A stretch of DNA of 64,000 nucleotides from CAYVTZ01 sp964454685 (GCA_964454685.1 CAYVTZ010000002.1:1-64000), one strand, 5' to 3'. Positions 9,174-18,216 are shown, counted from the first letter of the stretch. Numbers and translations: made by a program. Notes: a model not told the origin generated them from the letters alone.

Positions 9174-9347
9174 TTAGTGCTTTCTTTTTCTTGCAGCTTC
9201 CGCTTTCTTTTTTCTCTTTACACTGGGTTTTTCGTAATGCTCACGCTTTCTGATCTCAGCCAGAACGCCGGCTCTTGCACATTTCCGCTTAAAACGTCTT
9301 AATGCGCTTTCCAGTGTTTCGTTTTCGCCAACACGAATTTCAGACAT
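9174..9347 (-). CDS. rpsU: 30S ribosomal protein S21
   Basis: The 57-residue product begins MSEIRVGENETLESALRRFK and ends in a very basic tail (KRKKKEAAARKRKH), which is diagnostic for bS21. S21 binds near the anti-Shine-Dalgarno region on the 30S platform and helps initiation. The ATG (9345-9347) has a purine-rich GGAGGAGGGG site. The gene has its own consensus promoter and its own terminator, so it can be expressed apart from the ribF-truB operon upstream and the phoH operon downstream. Confidence 0.97.
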   Translation of the reverse strand: MSEIRVGENETLESALRRFKRKCARAGVLAEIRKREHYEKPSVKRKKKAEAARKRKH

Positions 9348-9415
9348 CGATTTCCCCTCCTCCCGAACTCTGTTTTCAATCTCTTAAAAACGGGGAGTTT
9401 ATTTCATACCTTTGT

Positions 9416-9444
9416 ATTATAGTCAATCATCGGCTCTCTGTCAA
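9416..9444 (-). promoter_or_regulatory. consensus sigma-A promoter of rpsU
   Basis: On the minus strand TTGACA (9439-9444), exactly 17 bases, and TATAAT (9416-9421): both hexamers are perfect. It lies 36 bases past the ribF stop codon; no terminator separates them, so ribF transcripts probably also run through rpsU. Confidence 0.92.
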
Positions 9445-9479
9445 GGATATTTCCTCATTTTTCTCCGATTCTGCAAATT

Positions 9480-10400
9480 TCACTCACAGCGAATCATACC
9501 GCCCGCCGCGTCCTGCATTTCGCCAATCTCACGGACGCACTGCGCCATGTCCCGTGCAATCTGCTCTTTTAACGCAGCAAGGCCGTCAAACTTGCGCTCC
9601 TCCCGAATCCATTGCACAAACCACACGGTAATTTCTTTGCCGTATAAGTCCCCGTCAAAATCAAGCAGATGCGTTTCCACCGTGGCGTTCCGCTCCCCCT
9701 CGATCGTCGGTTTCTTTCCCACATTGGTCATACCCTTGTACAACGTTCCGTCGAATTCTACCAGCGTTGCATAGACGCCGAATTTCGGCAGCAGCTTTTC
9801 CGCGGATAAGTTTGCTGTCGGAAATCCGATCGTGCGCCCGATGCGGTTCCCCTGCGTCACCCTGCCGCGTACAAAATACATACGCCCCATGCAGTCCGCC
9901 GCTTCGCGCACTTTCCCATGTTCCAGCAGTTTTCGAATGCGTGTGCTGCTCACGCGGTGTTCCTGCATCAGCACCGCCGGCACCACCGTCAATGTAAATC
10001 CCTTCACGCTCTGCATCTCTCGCAAGTACGCCACGTTGCCGCGCGCGCCCTTTCCAAAGTGGAAGTCCTCTCCCACCACCAGTTGCGCCATGCCAAACTG
10101 TTCAATCAGCAGGTCCAGAAACGCCTCCCGTTCCATCTGCTTCACCATGTCCGTAAAGGGCTGTAAATAAAACAGCTCCACACCGCATTGCGCAAACACT
10201 GCTTCTTTCTCTTGCAGTGAAAGGATGTTTTTAAACCGTAAATGGTTTGGTTTGGTGTCGAAGGTAAACACAAGGCTCACGTATTGCGGGTTCTGTGCGC
10301 GCAACAATGCCTGATGCCCCACATGCACCCCATCAAACAACCCAATCGCCACCGCTGTCTTTTGGGAAACCGGCAAGTCCGCCGCTGTCAATACTTTCAT
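9480..10400 (-). CDS. ribF: bifunctional riboflavin kinase / FAD synthetase
   Basis: Converts riboflavin to FMN and then FAD. The N-terminal adenylyltransferase domain has GLFDGVHVGHQALL and VVGEDFHFGKGARGN. The C-terminal flavokinase domain has GNRIGRTIGFPTANL and MTNVGKKPTIEG. Its 306 residues match the family. The ATG overlaps the truB stop (ATGA) and has a GAGGAG site, so ribF is the last gene of the rimP-nusA-infB operon, a common position in Bacillota. No FMN riboswitch is present, as expected for an internal operon gene. Confidence 0.96.
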   Translation of the reverse strand: MKVLTAADLPVSQKTAVAIGLFDGVHVGHQALLRAQNPQYVSLVFTFDTKPNHLRFKNILSLQEKEAVFAQCGVELFYLQPFTDMVKQMEREAFLDLLIEQFGMAQLVVGEDFHFGKGARGNVAYLREMQSVKGFTLTVVPAVLMQEHRVSSTRIRKLLEHGKVREAADCMGRMYFVRGRVTQGNRIGRTIGFPTANLSAEKLLPKFGVYATLVEFDGTLYKGMTNVGKKPTIEGERNATVETHLLDFDGDLYGKEITVWFVQWIREERKFDGLAALKEQIARDMAQCVREIGEMQDAAGGMIRCE

Positions 10401-11305
10401 TCCCCGCTCTCCTCTTTCTGATTACCCACCGCCAGCATCGTTGCCATTTTCAGCAATCCTTCTGTTTCTTGTCCAATCCCAACAAAAACGCCTTTGCACA
10501 TCACACGATAAGCGCCGCCCTCCTGCAAACGCAGCGCAGCACGTTTGGTGTCCACCGCGCTCCCGCTGATCACAATGGGAAACAAATAGTCGTCCAAACA
10601 CAACTCCGGCAAAAAATCCACCGCATCATACATGGGAATCAGCACATCCTCCAGCGCCGCACGCTCCCGGTGCTCCGCCAGTTCGTCCAGCGTCACACTG
10701 TGCTCCACACGATAGCCGCAGGTCTGCGTCCGCAGCAGAAAGGAGGTATAGCCCACCGTACCCAACCGGCGGGCAATGTCCGCCAGCAGCGTCCGAATGT
10801 ACGTTCCTTTCGAGCATCGTACACGCAGCATAAATCCGTCCGATTCTTCTTGTACCAGTTGAATTTCATGGATGCGCACCAAACGCGGCGGTTTTTCTAC
10901 CAGCACGCCTTTGCGCGCATATTCATACAGCTTTTTCCCGTTGTGTTTGATTGCGGAAAACATAGGAGCCTGTTGACTCAATGAACCCACAAACTCCGGC
11001 AAAACCGATTCCACCTCAACACCGTGCACGCGCTTGTCGCACTGCTTCAGCACATTGCCATAGCTGTCCAACGTGTCTGTCTCCATGCCGAAGGTCAAAC
11101 GCGCAAGGTATTCTTTTTCGCCGTTCATGATGTAGTCTGCAAGCTTGGTCGCTCTGCCCACACAAACAGGAAGCACACCTGCAGCACCCGGATCGAGTGT
11201 GCCTGTGTGCCCCACTTTTTTCTGATTCAAAATTCGTTTGACCGCTCCCACAACGGCGCCGGACGACATCGCCGGTGGCTTGAGTATATTGAGCACTCCG
11301 TTCAT
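10397..11305 (-). CDS. truB: tRNA pseudouridine(55) synthase TruB
   Basis: Makes pseudouridine 55 in the T-loop of tRNAs. The catalytic-motif region KVGHTGTLDPGAAGVLPV, with its invariant Asp, is at residues ~31-48. The N-terminal GVLNILKPPAMSSGAVV and the 302-residue length fit the family. The start overlaps nrnA (ATGA) and the end overlaps ribF (ATGA), which points to translational coupling through this part of the operon. Confidence 0.97.
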   Translation of the reverse strand: MNGVLNILKPPAMSSGAVVGAVKRILNQKKVGHTGTLDPGAAGVLPVCVGRATKLADYIMNGEKEYLARLTFGMETDTLDSYGNVLKQCDKRVHGVEVESVLPEFVGSLSQQAPMFSAIKHNGKKLYEYARKGVLVEKPPRLVRIHEIQLVQEESDGFMLRVRCSKGTYIRTLLADIARRLGTVGYTSFLLRTQTCGYRVEHSVTLDELAEHRERAALEDVLIPMYDAVDFLPELCLDDYLFPIVISGSAVDTKRAALRLQEGGAYRVMCKGVFVGIGQETEGLLKMATMLAVGNQKEESGE

Positions 11306-12243
11306 AGATAATCCTTCACACTGCGCAGCAGAATATCCATAACCTCGTGGAATTCCTCTTCCAGCTTAAACCCTGCTGCCTTCCGATGTCCGCCGCCGCC
11401 AAAGCGCGACGCCAATTCATCTACATAATGTTCGCCGTTTGCGCGCAGGCTGATTTTATAGGTGTTTTGCTTCATCTCCCGCACAAATGCGGCAATGCGC
11501 ACACCCTGTATTTCTCTGGCATAGTTGACCAGCGTCTCGCAATCTTCCAGCACCGCGCCCGTTTCTTCCAAATCTTTCAGCAAAATGTATGAAACGGCAA
11601 ATTGCCCCTCCTCATACAATCGAATGTGATTGATAAACCGTGCGATCAGCTTCGTTCCTTCCAATGTCCGCGAGTTGAAAATCTGCTCAGACATCTGCGT
11701 CAGCGGAAACCCCAGCTCCACCATGCGCGCCGCCTTGCGAAAGGTATTCGCCGTGGTGTTGGAATAGGTGAAATTACCGGTATCCGTCGCCATCGCCATG
11801 TAAAGCGCCATGCGCGCTGTTTCAGGCGGCTCGATCTGCAACGCGTCATACAAGCTTTCCACGATCTCACCCGTGGAAGGCGCATCCTGTACGCAGTTAA
11901 TCTTTCCGTACTGATCGTTGGTCAGATGATGGTCAATGTTCACGTTAGGCAACGAGAAAAAAAGCTCTTTGTAAGCGCCCAGTCGCTCGCGCGTTGCGCA
12001 GTCTACCGCCACCACCGCATCAAATGTCATCCCCGTAGGCAGGTGCGTCTGCACCGCTTCAAACCGCTCAAACGCATATCGCTTGGGCGGCTCCGCCATC
12101 AATAAGGTAACTGCCTGCTTGCCCATTGCCCGCAGCAGAAGCGTCATAGCATAAGCGCTGCCCAGTGCGTCCCCGTCCGGATTGACATGTGTCAGCACAG
12201 CATAAGACTGATATTGCCTCAGGAAATCACATATTTCTTTCAT
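11302..12243 (-). CDS. nrnA: DHH-family oligoribonuclease / pAp phosphatase NrnA
   Basis: NrnA-type enzymes degrade very short RNAs and dephosphorylate 3'-phosphoadenosine-5'-phosphate. The DHH motif set is complete: THVNPDGDALGSA, VDCATRERLG, NIDHHLTN, MATDTGNFTYSN, and the DHHA1 motif GGGGHRKAAGF near the C-terminus. The ATG at 12241-12243 (MKEICDFLRQ) has GGGAG upstream and lies four bases past rbfA; an ATG 48 bases further up would overlap rbfA and adds no family sequence. The 313-residue product matches B. subtilis NrnA in length. Confidence 0.94.
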   Translation of the reverse strand: MKEICDFLRQYQSYAVLTHVNPDGDALGSAYAMTLLLRAMGKQAVTLLMAEPPKRYAFERFEAVQTHLPTGMTFDAVVAVDCATRERLGAYKELFFSLPNVNIDHHLTNDQYGKINCVQDAPSTGEIVESLYDALQIEPPETARMALYMAMATDTGNFTYSNTTANTFRKAARMVELGFPLTQMSEQIFNSRTLEGTKLIARFINHIRLYEEGQFAVSYILLKDLEETGAVLEDCETLVNYAREIQGVRIAAFVREMKQNTYKISLRANGEHYVDELASRFGGGGHRKAAGFKLEEEFHEVMDILLRSVKDYL

Positions 12244-12247
12244 AGGC

Positions 12248-12604
12248 TCACTCCCGATTCTGCTTTTTTGCGTCCTCCAAAAGCTGTGCAATTTTCAGAC
12301 CATAGTCCACCGAACGATCCAGCAAAAAATGCAGCTCCGGAACGCGACGAATGGCTACCGTCTTGGCAAGCTTTGTCCGGATAAATGCCGCCCCGTGATT
12401 CAGCGCGTCAATCGTAGCATTCTTGTTTTTGTCCGTATCATAGACGCTGATGTACACCTTTGCAAATTTCAAATCCGGCGTAATTTCCACCGCAGTCACA
12501 CTCGCCATGGGCGAGAGGCGATCGTCCTTAACCTCCGTCTGAATAATCTGCGCCAGTGCGCGCTTGACCTCCTCGTCGATTCGGTTGATCCGGTTTTTCG
12601 ACAT
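12248..12604 (-). CDS. rbfA: ribosome-binding factor A
   Basis: RbfA is a KH-like cold-shock factor that helps mature the 5' end of 16S rRNA in the 30S subunit. The 118 residues start MSKNRINRIDEEVKRAL and contain the family segment ITPDLKFAKVYISVYD. RbfA normally follows infB, as here, with only five bases between the genes; the ribosome-binding site lies in the infB stop region. Confidence 0.96.
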   Translation of the reverse strand: MSKNRINRIDEEVKRALAQIIQTEVKDDRLSPMASVTAVEITPDLKFAKVYISVYDTDKNKNATIDALNHGAAFIRTKLAKTVAIRRVPELHFLLDRSVDYGLKIAQLLEDAKKQNRE

Positions 12605-12609
12605 CGCTG

Positions 12610-15129
12610 TTACACCCTTTCGATTTCGCTCATTTCAAAGCATTCCACAACGTCCAATTCCTTGATGTCATTAAAATTCTCCAAGGAAAGTCCGCATTCA
12701 TAGCCATGTTGCACTTCCTTCGCGTCATCCTTAAAACGCTTCAAGGAACTCAATGCCCCTTCATAGATGACAACATTATCACGCAGCAAACGTGCTTGCG
12801 CATTTCTGCGGATGAAGCCGTCTGTCACATGGCAGCCTGCAATGGTACCAATCGACGATACCTTGAAGGTCTGACGCACCTCGGCATGTCCCAAAATCTT
12901 TTCTTCAAACTCAGGCTCCAACATGCCCTTCATTGCGTTGGTGATGTCCTCAATCGCCTTGTAGATCACGCGATACAGCCGTACATCCACCTTCTCACGC
13001 TCGGATGCCGCAAGCGCCATGTTGTCCGGGCGCACATTGAATCCAATGATGATCGCATTCGCCGCCGAAGCCAGCATTACGTCTGTTTCCGTGATCGCGC
13101 CTACCCCGGAGTGAATTGCGCGCACGCGCACCTCTGCGTTGGTAAGCTTCTCCAGGGATTGCCGCACCGCTTCCACCGAGCCATGTACGTCCGCCTTGAT
13201 CACAATGTTCAGATCCTTGATCTGCCCCTCTGCAATCTGGTTGAACAAATCGTCCAGAGAAACCTTGGACATCTTTTTAAGCATCTCTGCCTTCATGCGA
13301 TCTTTACGCTCTTCCACCACCTGTTTGGACAGTTTGTCCGCAGGCGCTGCATGAATGATGTCGCCCGCCGCAGGCACTTCGGAAAACCCGATCACCTCAA
13401 CCGGCGTCGAGGGCAAAGCCTCCTCCACCGATTTTCCCATATCGTCTGCCATCGCGCGAACGCGGCCATACGCCGTACCCGCAATGATGGTGTCGCCGGT
13501 GCGCAATGTCCCCGTCTGCACCAGCACTGTCGCCACAGGGCCTCTGCCCTTGTCCAGCTGCGCTTCCACAATGGTACCACGCGCCAAACGGTCGGGATTG
13601 GCTTTCAGTTCCTGCACTTCCGCCACCAGCAAAACCATCTCCAGCAGCTTTTCAATGCCCTCGCCGCTCTTTGCGGAAACCGGTACGACGATGGTATCGC
13701 CGCCCCATTCCTCTGCAAGCAATTCATGCTCGGTCAGTTCCTGCATGATCTTGGAGGGGTTGGAGTTCTCCTTGTCGATCTTGTTGATCGCCACGATGAT
13801 CGGCACGTCCGCCGCCTTCGCGTGGTTGATTGCTTCAATGGTTTGCGGCATAATGCCGTCATCTGCCGCTACCACGATGATTACAATGTCTGTCACCTGC
13901 GCACCGCGCGCACGCATCGCCGTAAACGCCTCATGTCCGGGCGTATCGATAAACGTAATTTTTTCACCGTGCAGCTCAATTTGGTATGCACCGATATGCT
14001 GCGTGATGCCGCCCGCTTCGCCCTCGGTCACTTTTGTTTGGCGAATCTTATCCAGCAAGGAAGTCTTGCCGTGGTCAACGTGTCCCATGATCGTGACAAT
14101 CGGGGGACGGGACACCAGTTGATCGGGCGTATCTTCCACTTCCTCCACCAGGATCTCTTCGGCGGATTTTTCCAGCTTTTGTTCCAGATCAATGCTGTAT
14201 TCCGACGCAATCAACTGCGCCGTATCAAAGTCAATCTGCGAATTGATGTTGCACATCATACCAATCAGCAGCAACTTTTTCAAAATTTCGGAAACAGGCT
14301 TTCCGATCTTTTCCGAGAACAGCTTGACGGAAATCGTCTCCTCTGTGATAACCGCTTTTTCGATCTTCACAAACTCGATCTGCGCTTTTGGCAGCACAAT
14401 CTGTTTCTTGTGCTTATATTTTTTCGAACCCTTCGGGAATTCATCCTCGTCAATGGCAAAGGAACGCTCACGGATACGGCCCGTCTTCACCGGCTTCTTT
14501 GCCTTGTTGTCGTCTTCCTTCTTTTTCTTCGCAGGGTCATGCGGCTTGTGCTTCACATCGCGCTTTACTTCGGCAGCAACTTCCTTTCCGGGCTCTGCTG
14601 CCTCGGTGCGCTTTTGCGGTGCCGGATGTTGCGTCCGCTGCTCGTCGCCCTGCCTTCTTAGGTTCTCCGGTCTTGGCTGCTGCTTCGGTGCTTCCGCCGG
14701 TCGAGTCGCAGGCTTTGCTTCTGCCGGTTTTTCTGTCTGCACCGGTGCCGCAGCGGACGCGACCTGTTGCGGCTGCGGCTCAACCACCGGCTCCGCTTCA
14801 GGTGCTTTCGCAACCGGCTTGGCTTCCTCCGCCGCAGGCTGCATCGCCGCCAGTTTTGCGGCTTCCGCTTCCTCCAGCGCTTTTTGCTTTGCATCAGCTT
14901 CCGCTTGTAAGCGCGCTTCTTCCTGCGCTGCTTGCAATTCTGCCGCTTCCTTTTCCTGACGTATTTTTTCTGCCTTCATCTTCTCAATGTCCACGATTTT
15001 CTGTTCCACTGCTTTGATACTGCGGAATTGTGTTTCCACCTGTGTCTGCATCTCCAACATGCGATTGAATATCGCCTGTGCGTTTGTCAGCAATGCCTTG
15101 TTTGTTTCCACGATCTTAATTTTACTCAA
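12610..15129 (-). CDS. infB: translation initiation factor IF-2
   Basis: GTPase that positions initiator tRNA on the 30S subunit. G1 GHVDHGKTS, G3 DTPGHEAF and G4 NKID are in canonical context, followed by domains II-IV ending in the IF2-C region. The N-terminal ~250 residues are an Ala/Glu/Lys/Pro-rich coiled-coil-like segment. I take TTG at 15127-15129 as start (MSKIKIVETNK) because a GGGGGTG site precedes it; this overlaps ylxQ by eight bases and yields 839 residues. The first residues differ from the usual MSKIRVYELAKE motif of the IF2 N-domain. Confidence 0.96.
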   Translation of the reverse strand: MSKIKIVETNKALLTNAQAIFNRMLEMQTQVETQFRSIKAVEQKIVDIEKMKAEKIRQEKEAAELQAAQEEARLQAEADAKQKALEEAEAAKLAAMQPAAEEAKPVAKAPEAEPVVEPQPQQVASAAAPVQTEKPAEAKPATRPAEAPKQQPRPENLRRQGDEQRTQHPAPQKRTEAAEPGKEVAAEVKRDVKHKPHDPAKKKKEDDNKAKKPVKTGRIRERSFAIDEDEFPKGSKKYKHKKQIVLPKAQIEFVKIEKAVITEETISVKLFSEKIGKPVSEILKKLLLIGMMCNINSQIDFDTAQLIASEYSIDLEQKLEKSAEEILVEEVEDTPDQLVSRPPIVTIMGHVDHGKTSLLDKIRQTKVTEGEAGGITQHIGAYQIELHGEKITFIDTPGHEAFTAMRARGAQVTDIVIIVVAADDGIMPQTIEAINHAKAADVPIIVAINKIDKENSNPSKIMQELTEHELLAEEWGGDTIVVPVSAKSGEGIEKLLEMVLLVAEVQELKANPDRLARGTIVEAQLDKGRGPVATVLVQTGTLRTGDTIIAGTAYGRVRAMADDMGKSVEEALPSTPVEVIGFSEVPAAGDIIHAAPADKLSKQVVEERKDRMKAEMLKKMSKVSLDDLFNQIAEGQIKDLNIVIKADVHGSVEAVRQSLEKLTNAEVRVRAIHSGVGAITETDVMLASAANAIIIGFNVRPDNMALAASEREKVDVRLYRVIYKAIEDITNAMKGMLEPEFEEKILGHAEVRQTFKVSSIGTIAGCHVTDGFIRRNAQARLLRDNVVIYEGALSSLKRFKDDAKEVQHGYECGLSLENFNDIKELDVVECFEMSEIERV

Positions 15130-15457
15130 ATTTTTCACCCCCGGAAATTGTGCTGAATTTGTCCCATGCAGCCTGTGCAAAACTCGGACACACGATTCCA
15201 ACTACTTTGTTCTCTTTCCCCAAGCACATGCTCAGGCGTTCTACGTCATTTGTTTGAATCAGCCGTACCTTATAATATTTACAGGAATCAGCAAATTCTT
15301 TTCTGGTATTGGGCGATGCGCTGCCATCCACAACGACCAGCCGCGCCTTGCCCGATTGGATCGCCTTGCGCGTTGCAAATGCGCCAAACGCCAGTTTGCG
15401 CGCGCGTGCCGCAATGCCAAGCAGGTCATAGAATGGTCGGTTCTCATCCACGTTCAT
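15122..15457 (-). CDS. ylxQ: L7Ae-family RNA-binding protein YlxQ
   Basis: A small L7Ae/L30e-fold protein, typical of the nusA-infB operon in Bacillota; family members bind kink-turn-like RNA. Seen here: GIAARARKLAFGAFATRKAI near the N-terminus and LVVVDGSASPNTRKEF. The ATG at 15455-15457 follows AAGGGG by a few bases and overlaps rnpM by 14 bases, giving 111 residues; an ATG 36 bases further up has no comparable site. Its 3' end overlaps the infB TTG by eight bases. Confidence 0.9.
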   Translation of the reverse strand: MNVDENRPFYDLLGIAARARKLAFGAFATRKAIQSGKARLVVVDGSASPNTRKEFADSCKYYKVRLIQTNDVERLSMCLGKENKVVGIVCPSFAQAAWDKFSTISGGEKFE

Positions 15458-15707
15458 CCAGCCCCTTTTCCAGCCTGTCCAGCCAATCCGCATCCGGTGT
15501 CACGTGGAAATTTCTTCCAAATGCCCGCGTTTTGATTGCCCGCTGCACGCATGCTTTGTCGCGGCACAGATATGCGCCCCGCATCTGCATCTTGCCTTGT
15601 TCATCCACGCAGAGCGTGCCATCCGGCAGCTTCACAATGCGCAGCAATTCCTGTTTGGTGCGGCGTTGTCTGCATGCCATGCACATCCGCACGGGTATAT
15701 GGCTCAT
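15444..15707 (-). CDS. rnpM: RNase P modulator RnpM (YlxR)
   Basis: An 87-residue YlxR-family protein; in B. subtilis it binds RNase P RNA and modulates its activity. The family signature RMCMACRQRRTKQELLRIV is at residues 7-25, followed by GRGAYLCR-like MRGAYLCRDKACVQRA. The ATG overlaps the nusA stop codon (ATGA), and the 3' end overlaps ylxQ. Position between nusA and ylxQ is the standard order. Confidence 0.94.
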   Translation of the reverse strand: MSHIPVRMCMACRQRRTKQELLRIVKLPDGTLCVDEQGKMQMRGAYLCRDKACVQRAIKTRAFGRNFHVTPDADWLDRLEKGLDERG

Positions 15708-16993
15708 ACTTCCTCTTTCATCTCACCCGCATCCGCCACGGATTCTGCCGCGTTCTCTACCAATTCGTCCGCAGTTTCCTGCTCATTCTCTACCGCGGTC
15801 TCACCCTCGGCTGCCAGCGTCGCCTCAATCAAGTCCTCCTCGATCTCCTCTACGCTTTCTTCCTCGTTCAAGTCCTCAATCAGCTCAAATTCTTCGCTCA
15901 TGCTCAAATCATCGGGCTGCTCGTCCTCCGCATCCGCAAACACCTTGCCAAATACTTCCTGCTCGGTCTGCGATTGACTCTTGATGTCGATCTTCCATCC
16001 GGTCAGCTTGGCGGCAAGACGCGCGTTCTGCCCCTCTTTGCCGATTGCCAGTGAAAGCTGGTAGTCCGGCACGATGACCTTCGCCGCCTTCTCATCCTCG
16101 TTGATCTGCACCATCACGACCTTAGCAGGTCTCAATGCGTTCGCAATAAACTCGATGGGGTCTGCGCTCCACGGAATCACATCAATTTTTTCGCCATTCA
16201 GCTCTTCCACCACTTTTTCGATGCGCGTGCCCTTATGGCCAACGCAAGCGCCAACCGGATCAATGTCCTTCTCGTCGCTCCACACCGCAATTTTGGTTCT
16301 TCCACCCGCCTCACGCGCGATGCTCTTGATCTGCACCACGTTTTGACGAATCTCCGGCACTTCCATCTCAAACAATCGTTTGATCAGCGATGGATGCGTT
16401 CTCGAAACCACGATCTGCGGTCCCTTGTTGGTGTTCTTCACTTCCAAAACGTAGACCTTGATGCGATCGTTGATGTTGTAGCGCTCGGAATAGACTGTCT
16501 CGCTTACAGGAATGATGCCTTCCGCGCGCCCCAGCTCAACAAAAACATTACCGCGCTCGATGCGGTGAATAATCGCAGTCAAAATTTCGTTTTCCTTTTC
16601 GGCATATTGGTCAAAGATGATGCCGCGTTCCGCCTCACGGATGCGCTGCACCACCACCTGCTTCGCCGTTTGTGCCGCAATACGCCCAAAATCGCGCGGA
16701 GTGACTTCTGTTTCCAAAACGTCGCCCACTTCCAAACGGGGGTTGACCGCTTTCGCCTCGTCCAGCGTGATTTCGTTCTCCTCGTCCTCGATTTCATCCA
16801 CAACGCGCTTTACCGCAAACACTTGGATTTCACCAGTTTCAGAATCAATAAACACGCGCGCGCTCTGGTTGGTGCCAAAGTGCCGCTTGTATGCAGAAAT
16901 GAGCGCGTTTTCAATCGCGTCCAGCAAAACTTCTTTTTTGATGCCCTTATCCCGTTCTAAATCGGATAGAGCCTCCATAAATTCTACGTTCAT
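15704..16993 (-). CDS. nusA: transcription termination/antitermination factor NusA
   Basis: NusA binds RNA polymerase and nascent RNA, modulating pausing and termination. The N-terminal domain starts MNVEFMEALSDLERDKGIKK; an S1 domain (~135-200) and two KH domains (GACVGHKGTRIEKV and LAIGKEGQNARLAAKLTGWK) follow. The last ~80 residues are a highly acidic tail rich in Glu, Asp and Ala, longer than in B. subtilis NusA. The ATG is preceded by GGGAGGAA. It is second in the operon, 23 bases after rimP. Confidence 0.97.
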   Translation of the reverse strand: MNVEFMEALSDLERDKGIKKEVLLDAIENALISAYKRHFGTNQSARVFIDSETGEIQVFAVKRVVDEIEDEENEITLDEAKAVNPRLEVGDVLETEVTPRDFGRIAAQTAKQVVVQRIREAERGIIFDQYAEKENEILTAIIHRIERGNVFVELGRAEGIIPVSETVYSERYNINDRIKVYVLEVKNTNKGPQIVVSRTHPSLIKRLFEMEVPEIRQNVVQIKSIAREAGGRTKIAVWSDEKDIDPVGACVGHKGTRIEKVVEELNGEKIDVIPWSADPIEFIANALRPAKVVMVQINEDEKAAKVIVPDYQLSLAIGKEGQNARLAAKLTGWKIDIKSQSQTEQEVFGKVFADAEDEQPDDLSMSEEFELIEDLNEEESVEEIEEDLIEATLAAEGETAVENEQETADELVENAAESVADAGEMKEEV

Positions 16994-17016
16994 CGTGTTC
17001 CTCCCATTTTATACTG

Positions 17017-17475
17017 TTAGAAATCTAAGTGCAGGCACACCTTCGCCGCCTCTTTATACTCAAAGATCATTTCATTTTCGTCCGTCTCGATGGTAAAGGT
17101 CTGTTCATCGTGCGCTGTCAATACGCCGTTAAATTCCTTTTTTCCGTCAAACGGCTTATATAATTTTACATCAATGCGCTTCCCGGCGCAGCGTTCGAAA
17201 TCACGCGGCGTCTTGAGCGGGCGATCCAGCCCAACCGAAGAAACACATAAACAATACGCATCGGCAATGAAGTCCTGCTCGTCCAGCACCGCCTCCACCG
17301 CGCGGCTCACCGCTTCACAGTCCTCAAGCGTCACGCCCTCCGGCTTGTCGATGGTCACGGTCAAAAGCCAGTCCTTACCCTGCTTTGCGTACTCTGTATC
17401 CACATATTCATATCCCATTTGCTGCGCAATGGGCATTGCGATTTCTTCCACCGCAGTCTTGATGTTTTTCGACAT
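17017..17475 (-). CDS. rimP: ribosome maturation factor RimP
   Basis: RimP assists 30S maturation. The 152 residues begin MSKNIKTAVEEIAMPIAQQ and contain the family core CEAVSRAVEAVLDE and VSSVGLDRPLKTPRDFER. The ATG at 17473-17475 has GAGGAAC just upstream; an in-frame ATG 90 bases further up would lie within the leader hairpin region and adds no family sequence. It is the first gene of the rimP-nusA-rnpM-ylxQ-infB-rbfA-nrnA-truB-ribF operon. Confidence 0.94.
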   Translation of the reverse strand: MSKNIKTAVEEIAMPIAQQMGYEYVDTEYAKQGKDWLLTVTIDKPEGVTLEDCEAVSRAVEAVLDEQDFIADAYCLCVSSVGLDRPLKTPRDFERCAGKRIDVKLYKPFDGKKEFNGVLTAHDEQTFTIETDENEMIFEYKEAAKVCLHLDF

Positions 17476-17513
17476 TTTGTTCCTCGCAGTTTTGCCTGAC
17501 AATAGCCCCCACA

Positions 17514-17546
17514 ATAGGAAAGAGTGGGTTTTGCCCACTCTCCTAT
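17514..17546 (-). promoter_or_regulatory. hairpin in the rimP-nusA operon leader
   Basis: In the RNA, arms 17534-17546 and 17514-17528 pair over 13 bp with a two-base bulge and a five-base CAAAA loop, including GAGUGGG/CCCACUC. It lies between promoter and start codon and is followed by only a short U run. Similar hairpins in front of this operon are a recurring feature in Bacillota; NusA-dependent attenuation is a plausible but unproven role. Confidence 0.65.
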
Positions 17547-17570
17547 CAACAGGATATATTCGCAATTCTT

Positions 17571-17599
17571 ATTTTAACACAAGAATCCGCCTATTTCAA
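17571..17599 (-). promoter_or_regulatory. promoter of the rimP-nusA-infB operon
   Basis: On the minus strand TTGAAA (17594-17599), 17 bases, TAAAAT (17571-17576). The -35 box overlaps the last codons of plsY, so this is the start of a new transcription unit. Confidence 0.75.
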
Positions 17600-18216
17600 G
17601 CGTTTTTTTGCTTTTTTGATAAACTTAATTTATTCTCCGTGCCGTTCACCAGCCGCAGAATATTTTCCTTGTGGCTTAAAATCCCCATCAAGCAGATGAT
17701 GACCACCGCAATGTTGCAGTAAAAGTTGCCCGGCGCCACAAAAAACGTTACCACCGCGCTCAATATAAAGCCGATGATTGAGCCAACGCTCATCATCTTG
17801 GTCAGGCAGACAATCAGCACAGCAAAGCCAAAAATAATCAGTGTCGGGATGGGCTGTATGATCAGCAGCACGCCTGTCGTCGCCGCAACACCCTTTCCAC
17901 CTTTAAATTTCAGGAAGCAAGAGAAATTATGCCCGACAATGACAAAGACCGCCGCCACGTATAAGCCAATCTCGCCGCCGAACGTAAGACCGATAAATGC
18001 CGCCGCTACGCCTTTGAGGATGTCTCCGACCAATGTCAGCAATCCCAGTGCCCAACCGTAGTTACGCAGCACATTTGTAGTGCCTGCATTCCCGCTGCCT
18101 TTTTCGCGGATGTCTTCCTTCTTTACTTTTTTGGTCAAAATATAAGAAAATGATACCGAACCGATGACATACGCAATAGCGGCCAGCAGAATGTAGACCC
18201 AAATCGGATGCTCCAT
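17596..18216 (-). CDS. plsY: acyl-phosphate:glycerol-3-phosphate acyltransferase PlsY
   Basis: Membrane enzyme that acylates glycerol-3-phosphate with acyl-phosphate, the first step of phospholipid synthesis in most bacteria. Family motifs are clear: GSGNAGTTNVLRNYGW (~41-56) and FKGGKGVAATTGVLL, with about five hydrophobic helices. The 206-residue length is usual. It begins two bases after the der stop codon with a strong GGAGGAAT site. Co-transcription of der and plsY fits many Clostridia. Confidence 0.96.
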   Translation of the reverse strand: MEHPIWVYILLAAIAYVIGSVSFSYILTKKVKKEDIREKGSGNAGTTNVLRNYGWALGLLTLVGDILKGVAAAFIGLTFGGEIGLYVAAVFVIVGHNFSCFLKFKGGKGVAATTGVLLIIQPIPTLIIFGFAVLIVCLTKMMSVGSIIGFILSAVVTFFVAPGNFYCNIAVVIICLMGILSHKENILRLVNGTENKLSLSKKQKNA

